Source of the DNA: CAG-411 sp050875145
Lineage (GTDB): Bacteria; Bacillota; Clostridia; Lachnospirales; Lachnospiraceae
Direction of reading: 5' to 3'
DNA: 64,000 nucleotides
NCBI GenBank assembly: GCA_050875145.1
Contig: JBNMLH010000017.1
Span: 3,217-67,216 of the forward strand
This document shows, in pieces, positions 1 through 6,215 of the stretch (positions within the stretch are counted from its first letter, which is position 1; each line of letters begins with the position of its first letter). A model generated the notes under the pieces. That model searched no databases, was not told the DNA's origin, and worked only from the letters and a program-made list of their open reading frames with translations. Made by a program: the position numbers and the translations under genes.

Positions 1-1085
1 ATAGCGCTTTGTTTTAACAATGAACACTTCTTTAGTTGTGCCAGATTTCTGCCGTACAGCTTTATTCCAGATGGTCGGTAAGGTGTTCTTTGACCTGGAT
101 AATAATATTCATCTAGTACCCATCTTATTTTTTTGTTTTTGTAGCTGGTCCATATATATCGTTTTATTGTTCCATCTTCAAATAACAACATTCTTTCCCA
201 TTCGCTTGTATAGATATGTGGTTTTTCACAAGTCGTATCTCTGTACCACTGATGTTGTCCGCATGTGCGAACAACGATTCCACCTTCTATTTTTTGTATA
301 ATCTGCGCACTATAATCTCCAGTTGTGAGTGTTTGTATTCTACTATCCGCTTTAAATACAGCTTCTGTTTTGCAGGCCGGGCATTTTGTTTTTTTGTTAT
401 GTTTCGGATTGGCAATAGTTATCTGTTTTTTGCATCTTGAACAATATCCTATTTTTGCTCCCTTCGAATTATATTTATAAAAAATATAATATTCATTTGC
501 AGTATTTCTTCGCATCCAGTCAGCAAAAGTGTTTGGAAGTTTCGGTATCAATGCCATGTCTTTATCCCAAGGTGCCTGCTCTCTAGCTTCTCTTTCTTCA
601 ATCTGCTTTTCTCTTTGCTCCTGCTGCCACCTTTGCAGTCTCCACAGACCTTTTTCTTGTAAACAACTACTAATTTCTAATTTGTTCAGGGTATTCATTC
701 CGTCATTGTTTAAAAATATTCTCTTTCTTGCGTAATAGGCACTTGCTCCTACTCCGTCCAAATTTAAAAACATTGCCTTTGACCATTTTTTCTCTTTTCC
801 TTCTTCATCCAGCTCTCTTGTTATCCACTCGTTACCTTCCGTGTTTACGAAAATTTCATATCGAGGGGTTCTTATATTTTTTCTTATCCATGCAGGCAAA
901 AATAATGCGATCTTTATATAGCCTTTGAGATTTTGCACTCTTGCCAGCAAGTAATATTCTGGCTCTATCACTTGTTTTTCTCCTGAATAATAGCGCACCG
1001 TTCTCTCCTCGTATTTTTTTCCTTTTTCTATCATTTCTTTTGTAGCTGGTAAAGCTCTTAGTTTTCTCAACTCTCTTTTATACAT
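1..1085 (-). CDS. PcfJ-like protein, C-terminus cut by window edge
   Basis: Reading the minus strand from ATG 1085 gives 361 codons with no stop before the window ends, so the protein continues to the left. It starts MYKRELRKLRALP. About two thirds of the way in is a Cys4 zinc-ribbon-like pair, CSRC and CPAC (in YCSRCKKQ and KCPACKTE), preceded by YIFYKYNSKGAKIGYC. This layout matches from memory the PcfJ-like family of Firmicutes plasmids and prophages, whose function is not established. The start overlaps the end of the DUF7666-type gene by 19 bp, and a GGGAGG site lies upstream of the ATG. PcfK-like follows the same order nearby, which supports the call. Confidence 0.8.
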   Translation of the reverse strand, partial: MYKRELRKLRALPATKEMIEKGKKYEERTVRYYSGEKQVIEPEYYLLARVQNLKGYIKIALFLPAWIRKNIRTPRYEIFVNTEGNEWITRELDEEGKEKKWSKAMFLNLDGVGASAYYARKRIFLNNDGMNTLNKLEISSCLQEKGLWRLQRWQQEQREKQIEEREAREQAPWDKDMALIPKLPNTFADWMRRNTANEYYIFYKYNSKGAKIGYCSRCKKQITIANPKHNKKTKCPACKTEAVFKADSRIQTLTTGDYSAQIIQKIEGGIVVRTCGQHQWYRDTTCEKPHIYTSEWERMLLFEDGTIKRYIWTSYKNKKIRWVLDEYYYPGQRTPYRPSGIKLYGRNLAQLKKCSLLKQSA

Positions 1086-1624
1086 CTTGTTTGCCTCCCA
1101 TCTGCTTTATAAAACACATCTGGCAAAAACTCTTTTCCGTCTATTTTGTATGCTCCTGCTTCTACAATTTCTTTTGTTCCTTTTCCTTCTTTTAATAAAA
1201 ATATTGTTGCTCCTCGCTTGCCTGCTGCCTTTGGATTTTTTCCTCTTACGATTACTATTCCGTTTTCTTCTGCTGTACCCGTATTTTTTCGGATGTGAGA
1301 ACTTTCTTTTCTATCTGGATGCTGCATTATCCATTCACATTCTAGTGCTGCAAGTTGTTCTAAGGTTACTTCCCGCAATATTTTCATTTTTGTGCATGAG
1401 ATTTTATCTGAACCATCCTCATGTATGTCTCCGCCTGCATCCACCATGCAGTATCTTCCATTCGGATACCAGCTTAAAACCTCCAACGGTTCTTCTACGC
1501 AATGAAATCCGGTATTGGCGCATTGTGCTTTCTCTTCCTCATACGTTTTTCCTATTTCGTATTTAAACTTTCCTTTTCCTAACGTACAGGTCAAATCTTC
1601 ATTAAATCCTTTATATGCAATCAT
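1067..1624 (-). CDS. DUF7666-type phage protein
   Basis: The 185-residue product begins MIAYKGFNEDLTC and carries the block KTYEEEKAQCANTGFHCVEEPLEVL followed by a tyrosine-rich WYPNGRYCMVDAGG segment. This YKGF...GFH-CxxPLxVLxYY pattern is typical of small phage proteins grouped as DUF7666. The family has no known reaction. It is soluble, with no signal or membrane segment. The C-terminal 60 residues (after SHIRKNTG) are rich in Lys and Gly and may be a separate small domain. The gene sits between PcfK-like and PcfJ-like, 7 bp after the former and overlapping the latter by 19 bp, so the three are probably one transcript. Confidence 0.75.
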   Translation of the reverse strand: MIAYKGFNEDLTCTLGKGKFKYEIGKTYEEEKAQCANTGFHCVEEPLEVLSWYPNGRYCMVDAGGDIHEDGSDKISCTKMKILREVTLEQLAALECEWIMQHPDRKESSHIRKNTGTAEENGIVIVRGKNPKAAGKRGATIFLLKEGKGTKEIVEAGAYKIDGKEFLPDVFYKADGRQTRCIKES

Positions 1625-1631
1625 GTTTTAC

Positions 1632-2132
1632 CTACTTTCCTAAGTAATACTCATTTGCCAGTTTTCTTCTTTCTGTCTTATCAGGGATACCGATTGAAAA
1701 TTCATGGTCCCCGATAATCTTCTTGACCTGATCTGTTTTTTTCACAATTCTTCTATCTACTATCGCTCTATTCTTATAACCTGTCTCCGCTGTCACTGCG
1801 ATGTATCCATCCAGGCCTTTTCCTTTTTTTCTTACTGCTCTGGCAAATTCTTCGCTTTCCATGCACAAATTTCTCAATTCATCTACCCAGTCATTCAGGA
1901 CCCCCGCTAACTTTAAATCCTCTTTTTCCACTTTCAATTTTCCTAATGCAGCCATCAATGGATTTACTAATTCATCTATGCAGCCATCCATAAAATCTTC
2001 CGCTTCTTCTTTATCAATACCATTTTCTTCGCACAGCTCTAATAGTGATTTCTCATTTTTCTCATTTCTCATTTTTAAAGCCGCTTTGTTTATTTCTTCT
2101 GCACTGTCAAATTCTCCAAATTTATCAAACAT
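1632..2132 (-). CDS. PcfK-like protein
   Basis: The 166-residue acidic protein starts MFDKFGEFDSAEEINKAA and includes EEAEDFMDGCIDELVNPLMAALGKL and a VRKKGKGLDGYI segment, the pattern of PcfK-like proteins from enterococcal plasmid pCF10 relatives and prophages. The role is unknown; the family travels with PcfJ on mobile elements. A very strong AAGGAGG site precedes the ATG by 8 nt. The start overlaps the RNase H-like stop by 8 bp, implying translational coupling. No membrane segment is seen. Confidence 0.8.
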   Translation of the reverse strand: MFDKFGEFDSAEEINKAALKMRNEKNEKSLLELCEENGIDKEEAEDFMDGCIDELVNPLMAALGKLKVEKEDLKLAGVLNDWVDELRNLCMESEEFARAVRKKGKGLDGYIAVTAETGYKNRAIVDRRIVKKTDQVKKIIGDHEFSIGIPDKTERRKLANEYYLGK

Positions 2133-2568
2133 GCTGTTTCCTCCTTATTTCTGATCTAAGCCAATCTCGATATTCATGTTTTGTTCGTGTTTCAAATCTA
2201 TACTTGTGTTTTGCCAGCAATATATCCAGTTCTTGCCATAGCTCTATGTTCGCAATTTCCTTTTCTTTTGAATTATGCCATCCTTGTGTACGCCATCTGT
2301 CTAACCAGCCGTTCTCAACTGCGGAGCTTACATATAGACTGTCTGTATAAATACATAATTCGCAAGGTCGTTTCATTCTTTTCATTGCTTCCACTAAAAC
2401 TTTTAACTCCGATTGGTTCTCTGTTGCATTTTCTACCTGCAAAAAATCCTCTATTGTGTATTCTTTTTCTTCTGTCTTTAATGAAAGGACATAGCCAACC
2501 ATTCCAGATTGTCGTTTTAGACCTTTTATGCCGCTATATGTATAGATGTTCACTTGCTCCACCATCAT
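2125..2568 (-). CDS. RNase H-like protein with altered first catalytic position
   Basis: The fold markers of RNase HI are present: a first strand IYTYSG, then ENQSELKVLVEAM (the Glu position), CELCIYTDSLYV (the second Asp), and KHEYRDWL near the end (the His/Asp region). Canonical enzymes read IYTDGS at the first strand; here the first Asp is replaced by Tyr (codons ATC TAT ACA TAT AGC GGC, seen directly). The protein may therefore be a non-catalytic RNA/DNA-hybrid binder. The reading frame can begin at any of three tandem ATGs at 2571, 2568 or 2565 behind a GGAG site; the middle one has about 6 nt spacing. The start overlaps the end of rep, so it is co-translated with the initiator. Confidence 0.7.
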   Translation of the reverse strand: MMVEQVNIYTYSGIKGLKRQSGMVGYVLSLKTEEKEYTIEDFLQVENATENQSELKVLVEAMKRMKRPCELCIYTDSLYVSSAVENGWLDRWRTQGWHNSKEKEIANIELWQELDILLAKHKYRFETRTKHEYRDWLRSEIRRKQHV

Positions 2569-3334
2569 CATCCTCTCCGTATCCAATTCGAAATTCTGTA
2601 TATCTTAGATAGCTCATTCCTGTATACCAATTTGTACCAAAAACAACTGAATTTTTGTCGATGTAAAAGCCTTTTTTTGGTGTCGGGCCGTTTTCGATTG
2701 CTTTTTTTAGTGTTCTACGTTTGTAGAACTTTCTTTTCGGTTTCTTCCTTTTTAAATTTCTAGAACAGGAATACTTCACTAAGTGTTTTTGTTCTTCTTC
2801 TGAAAACAAGGACATTTGTTCATAAATTTCTTCTGTCGGTTTTTTTACGATATAGTTGGCCAGCCTTTTCATGCCTCCTTTTTCGTAAATATGTGCAAAG
2901 TACACCCTTCCATATTTCCATTTTTCTGTTATGTACACATCTGCATCTGAAATCCGATTTATGACCATGTGAACATGTATGCCACCTAACTCTCCAATTT
3001 CTATCCGCTGTATCCACTTAAACTCGTATCCCATTTTTTTATACTTGTTTTTTAAGTTTCTTCTGAATTTCTCTACTGCCTTTAAAACTTGCTCCATTGA
3101 CATTTTTTTTCCTTTCGGAAATGTCAGCGTGCACCAGTAATCTCCTTTGAGAAAATTCCAACGTAGCAAATGCCGAACTTTCTTTTCTCTATTTGCCTGG
3201 TTCTGTTTTTTTATCTGTTCTGGAGTTGGTTTTCTTTTTTTCTGTCGTTTTTCTCCTTTGGCTCCATACTTACCAGCAAACTTAATCTCATTCTCAACAC
3301 AGTAGTCAAACTCATATTCATCTTTCCAATACAT
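2534..3334 (-). CDS. HUH-family rolling-circle replication initiator (Rep)
   Basis: The 266-residue basic protein contains the three HUH motifs in order: motif 1 YWCTLTFPKG (about residue 66), motif 2 GGIHVHMVINR with the two metal-binding His (HVH, about residue 118), and motif 3 RLANYIVKKPTEE with the nicking Tyr and a following Lys. It therefore probably nicks one strand at an origin and joins the 5' end through Tyr. The N-terminus is very basic (KRQKKRKPTPEQIKK). It resembles initiators of filamentous or microvirus-like phages and small RCR plasmids. The RBS AGAAGG lies 6 nt before the ATG. The 160-bp leader upstream is overlapped by a candidate antisense RNA. Confidence 0.85.
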   Translation of the reverse strand: MYWKDEYEFDYCVENEIKFAGKYGAKGEKRQKKRKPTPEQIKKQNQANREKKVRHLLRWNFLKGDYWCTLTFPKGKKMSMEQVLKAVEKFRRNLKNKYKKMGYEFKWIQRIEIGELGGIHVHMVINRISDADVYITEKWKYGRVYFAHIYEKGGMKRLANYIVKKPTEEIYEQMSLFSEEEQKHLVKYSCSRNLKRKKPKRKFYKRRTLKKAIENGPTPKKGFYIDKNSVVFGTNWYTGMSYLRYTEFRIGYGEDDDGGASEHLYI

Positions 3335-3380
3335 TACACACCTTCTTTTGTAACAACTTTAATATACTAATTGTTGTACT

Positions 3381-3409
3381 CAAGAGGGTTTCCCCTCTTG
3401 CTTTTTTTG
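3381..3409 (+). terminator. Plus-strand terminator-like hairpin in rep leader
   Basis: CAAGAGGG, a short TTTC loop and CCCTCTTG form a near-perfect 8-bp stem followed by GCTTTTTTTG on the plus strand. For the minus-strand rep mRNA the same stem lies about 50 nt before the start codon and has no U-tract, so it would be a 5'-UTR hairpin there. Which strand uses it is inference. Confidence 0.55.
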
Positions 3410-3425
3410 TGTGATATGCTATAAT
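3398..3425 (+). promoter_or_regulatory. Candidate promoter, plus strand, antisense to rep leader
   Basis: TTGCTT (3398-3403), a 16-bp spacer and a perfect TATAAT (3420-3425) preceded by TG in extended -10 position (TGCTATAAT). It points away from rep and would start a transcript near 3432 that runs into the hairpin at 3469-3491. Confidence 0.5.
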
Positions 3426-3431
3426 GAAATC

Positions 3432-3498
3432 AGTGTTTTGTGTGGCTAATTTCATTTGCATAGCACTGCCGGCATCCGTTAAATGCCGGCTCTTTTAT
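3432..3498 (+). ncRNA. Candidate small antisense RNA to rep 5' leader
   Basis: A strong extended -10 promoter ends at 3425. About 40 nt downstream comes a perfect GCCGGCAT / ATGCCGGC stem (3469-3491) followed by TCTTTTATTTT, so a transcript of about 65 nt is predicted. It is wholly complementary to the untranslated leader of the rep mRNA. Rolling-circle plasmids of the pT181 and pMV158 types limit Rep with such countertranscribed RNAs, so a copy-control or induction-control role is plausible. There is no expression evidence here. Confidence 0.4.
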
Positions 3499-3734
3499 TT
3501 TGTTGCAAATCGAATTCTTCGCTTGCTGTTTCGTTCTCTTTCTTTCTGCCAGTTCAAGATGTCCAATTTCCATTTTCTTCCCCTTGTGGTTTCATAATAG
3601 ATATTTCCGTCTGAATCGGCATAATATTCGTATAACTGGCCGTTTCTTTGTTCTTCTGCTACTTTTGCCGCTCCGTTTGGCGGTGTAAGCCCCTGAAACG
3701 TCCATGCTTTAGCTCTTAGCTCGTCTGTTGTCAT
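3495..3734 (-). CDS. Small protein of unknown function (79 aa)
   Basis: No family is recognised. The protein starts MTTDELRAKAWTFQG, has a YEYYADSDGNIYYE stretch that looks like a small beta-hairpin, and ends in a basic tail (NSKRRIRFATK), which would suit nucleic-acid binding. The ATG overlaps the stop of the upstream 74-residue gene (ATGA), so the two are co-translated. The gene ends just before the candidate antisense-RNA terminator, upstream of rep, and probably belongs to the same replication operon. Confidence 0.6.
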   Translation of the reverse strand: MTTDELRAKAWTFQGLTPPNGAAKVAEEQRNGQLYEYYADSDGNIYYETTRGRKWKLDILNWQKERERNSKRRIRFATK

Positions 3735-3955
3735 ATTCTTTCTGCTCTCCTTAAATCAATAATTGCCTTTGTTAAAATGTTTTTAACACGCTCTGTATCA
3801 ACGTCAGAATGTTCTTCCAATTCCTCTGCCAAATATTTTGCTAGCTTTTGATTTGATATTGGACCTGTCTCTTTCAGTTCTACTTTATGTCTGATTTTCT
3901 TTGTAACTTTATCCCATTCTTCTAGTAAAGCTCTGCATTCATTTCTTGTAACCAC
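3731..3955 (-). CDS. Small helical protein of unknown function (74 aa)
   Basis: No family is recognised. The sequence is mostly helical and charged (RALLEEWDKVTKKIRHKVEL, then LAKYLAEELEEHSD), with a C-terminal helix ILTKAIIDLRRAERI. The start is GTG at 3955 with a good GGAAAGGAG site 7 nt upstream; an ATG at 3957 is out of frame. Its stop overlaps the next start by ATGA. It lies between the hexapeptide-repeat gene and the 79-residue gene on the element. Confidence 0.6.
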   Translation of the reverse strand: MVTRNECRALLEEWDKVTKKIRHKVELKETGPISNQKLAKYLAEELEEHSDVDTERVKNILTKAIIDLRRAERI

Positions 3956-4000
3956 ATTTGCACTCCTTTCCGCTGTTTAAAGTCAATCTTTTGCATCATC

Positions 4001-4954
4001 CTATGATAAATCAATTTGAAGTTTTGCAACTTCTACTGCTGCTCTGTACGCAAGTGCGTATTTGTTATCGCCATGTGTCTGCTGAACTTTTTCAACGAAT
4101 TTGTCTATTGTGTCATTGAAGCAGCCGCACTTGACCATGATCTGCTTGTCCTTGCCACGATAAAATGTTGTAAAATCACTTCTACTACCAATAGCACCTA
4201 TTACCATCACATGACTTGCAGAAAAGACCTCGGCATCACCGCAAACCTCGGCATTGCCCCGAACCTCGGCATCACCGCAAATCTCGGCATTGTCACAAAC
4301 CTTGGCATTGCCCCAAACCTTGGCATCACCGCAAACCTCGGCATTGTCACAAACCTTGGCATTGCCCCAAACCTCGGCATTGTCACAAACCTTGGCATTG
4401 CCCCAAACCTTGGCATCACCGCAAACCTCGGCATTGTCACAAACCTTGGCATTGCCCCAAACCTTGGCATCACCGCAAACCTTGGCATTGTCACAAACCT
4501 TGGCATTGCCCCAAACCTTGGCATTGCCCCAAACCTTGGCATCACCGCAAACTTTGGCATTGTCACAAACCTTGGCATTGCCCCAAACCTCGGCATCACC
4601 GCAAACCTTGGCATTGCCCCAAACCTCGGCATCACCGCAAACTTTGGCATTGCCCCAAACCTTGGCATCACCACAAACCTCGGCATTGTCACAAACCTTG
4701 GCATTGCCCCAAACCTCGGCATTGCCCCAAACCTCGGCATTGCCCCAAACCTCGGCATCACCGCAAACTTTGGCATTGCCCCAAACCCAAGCATTTCCTT
4801 TCTGAGAAAGATTTTTTTCCTCCTCTAACCAACCGCCAATTTCACCAACTTTAATCGATCCAAATTCTGCAACTGCTCTGATCCGGTGTAAAGTAACTGT
4901 TCTAAATGCAAGTTGAATGGTTTTTGTTTCTCCTGTAAATTCGAATTTTTTCAT
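4001..4954 (-). CDS. Hexapeptide-repeat left-handed beta-helix protein, YdcK-like layout
   Basis: From ATG 4954 (AGGTG 9 nt upstream) the product is 317 residues. The N-terminus, MKKFEFTGETKTI...LHRIRAV...GEIGGWLEEEKNLS, matches the phage and YdcK-like family from memory. It is followed by 32 hexapeptides of the form (G/D)(N/D)A(K/E)V(W/C), predicting about ten and a half triangular coils. The C-terminal domain (FSASHVMVIGAIGSRSDFTTFY) carries KDKQIMVKCGCF and ends KLQIDLS. Position 6 alternates Trp and Cys, which would line up as ladders along the helix. An in-frame TTG at 5035 exists but lacks a ribosome site. The function is unknown; a transferase-like scaffold is possible but no catalytic residue is visible. 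Confidence 0.75.
   Translation of the reverse strand: MKKFEFTGETKTIQLAFRTVTLHRIRAVAEFGSIKVGEIGGWLEEEKNLSQKGNAWVWGNAKVCGDAEVWGNAEVWGNAEVWGNAKVCDNAEVCGDAKVWGNAKVCGDAEVWGNAKVCGDAEVWGNAKVCDNAKVCGDAKVWGNAKVWGNAKVCDNAKVCGDAKVWGNAKVCDNAEVCGDAKVWGNAKVCDNAEVWGNAKVCDNAEVCGDAKVWGNAKVCDNAEICGDAEVRGNAEVCGDAEVFSASHVMVIGAIGSRSDFTTFYRGKDKQIMVKCGCFNDTIDKFVEKVQQTHGDNKYALAYRAAVEVAKLQIDLS
4215..4790. repeat. 18-bp tandem DNA repeat array coding for the beta-helix
   Basis: On the plus strand the stretch is an unbroken run of about 32 units such as GGCATTGCCCCAAACCTT, GGCATTGTCACAAACCTT and GGCATCACCGCAAACCTC. The variants differ at only a few fixed positions and recur in blocks of two to three units (36-54 bp). 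The near-identity at DNA level, not just protein level, points to recent expansion by slippage or recombination. The repeat leaves several other frames open on both strands, which are artefacts of the periodicity. Confidence 0.9.
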
Positions 4955-4964
4955 GTTGTTACAC

Positions 4965-5099
4965 CTATCTTTCCTTTCCGCTATCCGAAAATCCTGTGAC
5001 ATGTCCTGCCTTGATAACTGTTTCTTTTTGTTCAAGCATAAACTTTCTAACGCAATCGTCCAAAGTTACTGCTTCTAAATTGATTTTTTCTGAATCCAT
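4965..5099 (-). CDS. Small protein of unknown function (44 aa)
   Basis: ATG at 5099 has a textbook AAGGAGG site 7 nt upstream and opens 44 codons: MDSEKINLEAVTLDDCVRKF, then MLEQKETVIK and AGHVTGFSDSGKER. The stop at 4965-4967 is 10 nt before the beta-helix start, and its last codons contain the ribosome site of that gene, so the two are coupled. No family is recognised; the first half looks helical. Confidence 0.65.
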   Translation of the reverse strand: MDSEKINLEAVTLDDCVRKFMLEQKETVIKAGHVTGFSDSGKER

Positions 5100-5111
5100 C
5101 ACTTTTCCTCC

Positions 5112-5264
5112 TTATTTTAAAAATCCTCTTTTAGTTTTTGTTTTCTTATTTATTACAGTAAAAGATATATTATCTTCATGGCACACCATCCAATTCTCCG
5201 GCACCAATCCATTCTGTGATAACACTTTCTTTTGCTCTCTTGTTAATTTCTTTGGTTGCTTCAT
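5112..5264 (-). CDS. DUF6906-like small phage protein (50 aa)
   Basis: ATG 5264 is preceded by AAGGAGG and opens 50 codons: MKQPKKLTREQKKVLSQNGL, then VPENWMVCHEDN and a C-terminal KTKTKRGFLK. The pattern K(K/P)T..QK..L...GL.P.(N/D)W.V is the hallmark of the short phage proteins known as DUF6906, of unknown function. It lies directly upstream of the 44-residue gene (12 nt), in the same transcript. The call rests on memory of the family pattern. Confidence 0.65.
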   Translation of the reverse strand: MKQPKKLTREQKKVLSQNGLVPENWMVCHEDNISFTVINKKTKTKRGFLK

Positions 5265-5290
5265 ATTTCCTCCTTTTGTTGCACCAGTGC

Positions 5291-5421
5291 AACTTTCTAA
5301 CTCTGTCTCTATTGCTGAAATGCCTCGCCAATCTATTTATTAAGAATAAGAAAGGAGTTTTTTTAATTTTGTATAGCATTTTTTGACGAGGCGTCTCGGC
5401 AATAGAGACAGAATGAAAGTT
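5291..5421. repeat. Long imperfect inverted repeat A (39/37-nt arms)
   Basis: The arm 5291-5329 (AACTTTC...CTGTCTCTATTGC...GCCTCGCC) is complementary to 5385-5421 (GACGAGGCG...GCAATAGAGACAG...GAAAGTT) with one small bulge and four mismatches, two of which would be wobble pairs on either RNA strand. The roughly 55-nt loop holds AAGAAAGGAGT (5348-5358) and GCATTTTTT (5376-5384), both also present in inverted repeat B. It could be a replication or recombination site of the HUH/integrase element, or a structured RNA; the sequence does not decide. Confidence 0.75.
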
Positions 5422-5424
5422 ATT

Positions 5425-5490
5425 TTATTTCCATGCTTGCCATAATATCACTGCCATTGCAGCGAATAATATATACATAATTTTTAGCAT
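5425..5490 (-). CDS. Tiny single-helix membrane peptide (21 aa)
   Basis: ATG 5490 is preceded by AAGGAAGG at 6 nt and encodes MLKIMYILFAAMAVILWQAW plus a final Lys. Almost the whole peptide is one hydrophobic helix, like small phage or toxin-type membrane peptides. It lies between the two long inverted repeats, with its stop close to the outer edge of repeat A. The good ribosome site is the main support; expression is unknown. Confidence 0.45.
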   Translation of the reverse strand: MLKIMYILFAAMAVILWQAWK

Positions 5491-5518
5491 CTTTTACCTT
5501 CCTTTTTATATGTAGGTT

Positions 5519-5658
5519 CTATCCCCATAAACAAAGCACCCTGCCGTAAAATACAATGTAATAGACAATTATAAAATCTTTAAGAAAGGAGTAATTTTAA
5601 AATGTGCGCATTTTTTCAAAACATGAGTGTTGGCAGGATGCCTTGTTTATGAGGATAG
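5519..5658. repeat. Long inverted repeat B (27-nt arms)
   Basis: Arm 5519-5545 (CTATCCCCATAAACAAAGC...CTGCC) pairs with 5632-5658 (GGCAGGATGCCTTG...GGATAG) over 27 positions with three differences. On a minus-strand RNA all three become G-U wobbles, giving an uninterrupted 27-bp helix. The 86-nt loop repeats two blocks of repeat A: AAGAAAGGAGT (5582-5592) and GCATTTTTT (5608-5616). On the plus strand the first block is a perfect ribosome site 9 nt before ATG 5602, opening a 16-codon frame (MCAFFQNMSVGRMPCL). Confidence 0.75.
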
Positions 5659-5681
5659 TTGTCTTTTATTTAGTTACTCTA

Positions 5682-5891
5682 CTAATTCCAATCACATTTT
5701 CCGTTTGCAATTCTCTCTTTTTCTTTATCCAGTAATCCTCTAAATATGATGTAGTACCATCTTTTTCCACCTTTTTGAAGTACAGCATGTCCTAAATCTA
5801 TTTTTCCTTCACGCATCAAGTATCTTATGCAGTCCGGCGACATATTTAGTTCAATTGCTGCCTCTTTAACTGAGACTCTATCTGTTCCCAT
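5682..5891 (-). CDS. Excisionase-like HTH DNA-binding protein
   Basis: The 69-residue protein has a MerR/Xis-type helix-turn-helix at its N-terminus: RVSVKEAAIELNMSPDCIRYLMREGKI, followed by a wing with KRWYYIIF and a short basic C-terminal helix (KEKERIANGKCDWN). Proteins of this size and layout on integrative elements serve as excisionase or recombination directionality factor, or as a transcription switch. AAAGGAG lies upstream of the ATG. It is divergent from the plus-strand promoter at 5931-5959 and reads towards the two long inverted repeats. Confidence 0.7.
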   Translation of the reverse strand: MGTDRVSVKEAAIELNMSPDCIRYLMREGKIDLGHAVLQKGGKRWYYIIFRGLLDKEKERIANGKCDWN

Positions 5892-5930
5892 TTTTTCTCA
5901 CTCTCCTTTCTATTCATCTTTAACCTGTTC

Positions 5931-5984
5931 TTGTTTTTCTCCCAAATTTTCCCTATACTGTACTTGCAGGCTCTCGCCAGAGCC
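5931..5984 (+). promoter_or_regulatory. Plus-strand promoter and GGCTCT palindrome
   Basis: TTGTTT (5931-5936), a 17-bp spacer and TATACT (5954-5959) make a near-consensus promoter for the 67-residue gene at 6012. Just downstream, GGCTCT-CGCC-AGAGCC (5969-5984) is a perfect 6-bp inverted repeat at the expected transcription start. It could be an operator or a 5'-end hairpin. Confidence 0.6.
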
Positions 5985-6011
5985 GAGTACCATGAAAGGG
6001 GGTGTGTTTTT

Positions 6012-6215
6012 ATGTCTTTGCATCAATATGAAATTGATTTTTCGCCGCTTTCACTTGATGAAAGAACCGTTTTAACGAAACGGATTGAAGATTATTCGTA
6101 TACTGGTCTTCACTTGAAACAAGGCTTTCAATCTGCTATCTTCTTTGTTGAGGATAATTTTGACATTAGCTTTTTGGATGTTCCTGCTGAATGCCGTCTT
6201 TCTCGCCTTCAATAA
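6012..6215 (+). CDS. Small protein of unknown function (67 aa)
   Basis: ATG 6012 follows AAAGGGGGTG and is chosen over upstream in-frame starts that lack a site. The product begins MSLHQYEIDFSPLSLDERTV and ends DVPAECRLSRLQ. No family is recognised; it is a soluble mixed alpha/beta peptide. It has its own promoter, divergent from the excisionase-like gene. Its last 50 bp overlap the convergent 138-residue gene, so the two transcripts are antisense at their 3' ends. Confidence 0.55.
   Translation: MSLHQYEIDFSPLSLDERTVLTKRIEDYSYTGLHLKQGFQSAIFFVEDNFDISFLDVPAECRLSRLQ

Noticed and set aside
20..928. Short plus-strand frames at the left edge
   Set aside because: They are shadows of the minus-strand PcfJ-like gene, which is open through the whole stretch and has family motifs.
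4215..4790. Possible CRISPR array
   Set aside because: Units are contiguous 18-bp variants without unique spacers, and they encode a regular hexapeptide protein; no cas gene is near.
4016..4854. Several long open frames on both strands across the 18-bp repeat
   Set aside because: They are open only because an 18-bp period keeps stops out of several frames. The low-complexity products (NLGIAPNLGIT, ALPQTLASPQT and similar) lack ribosome sites.
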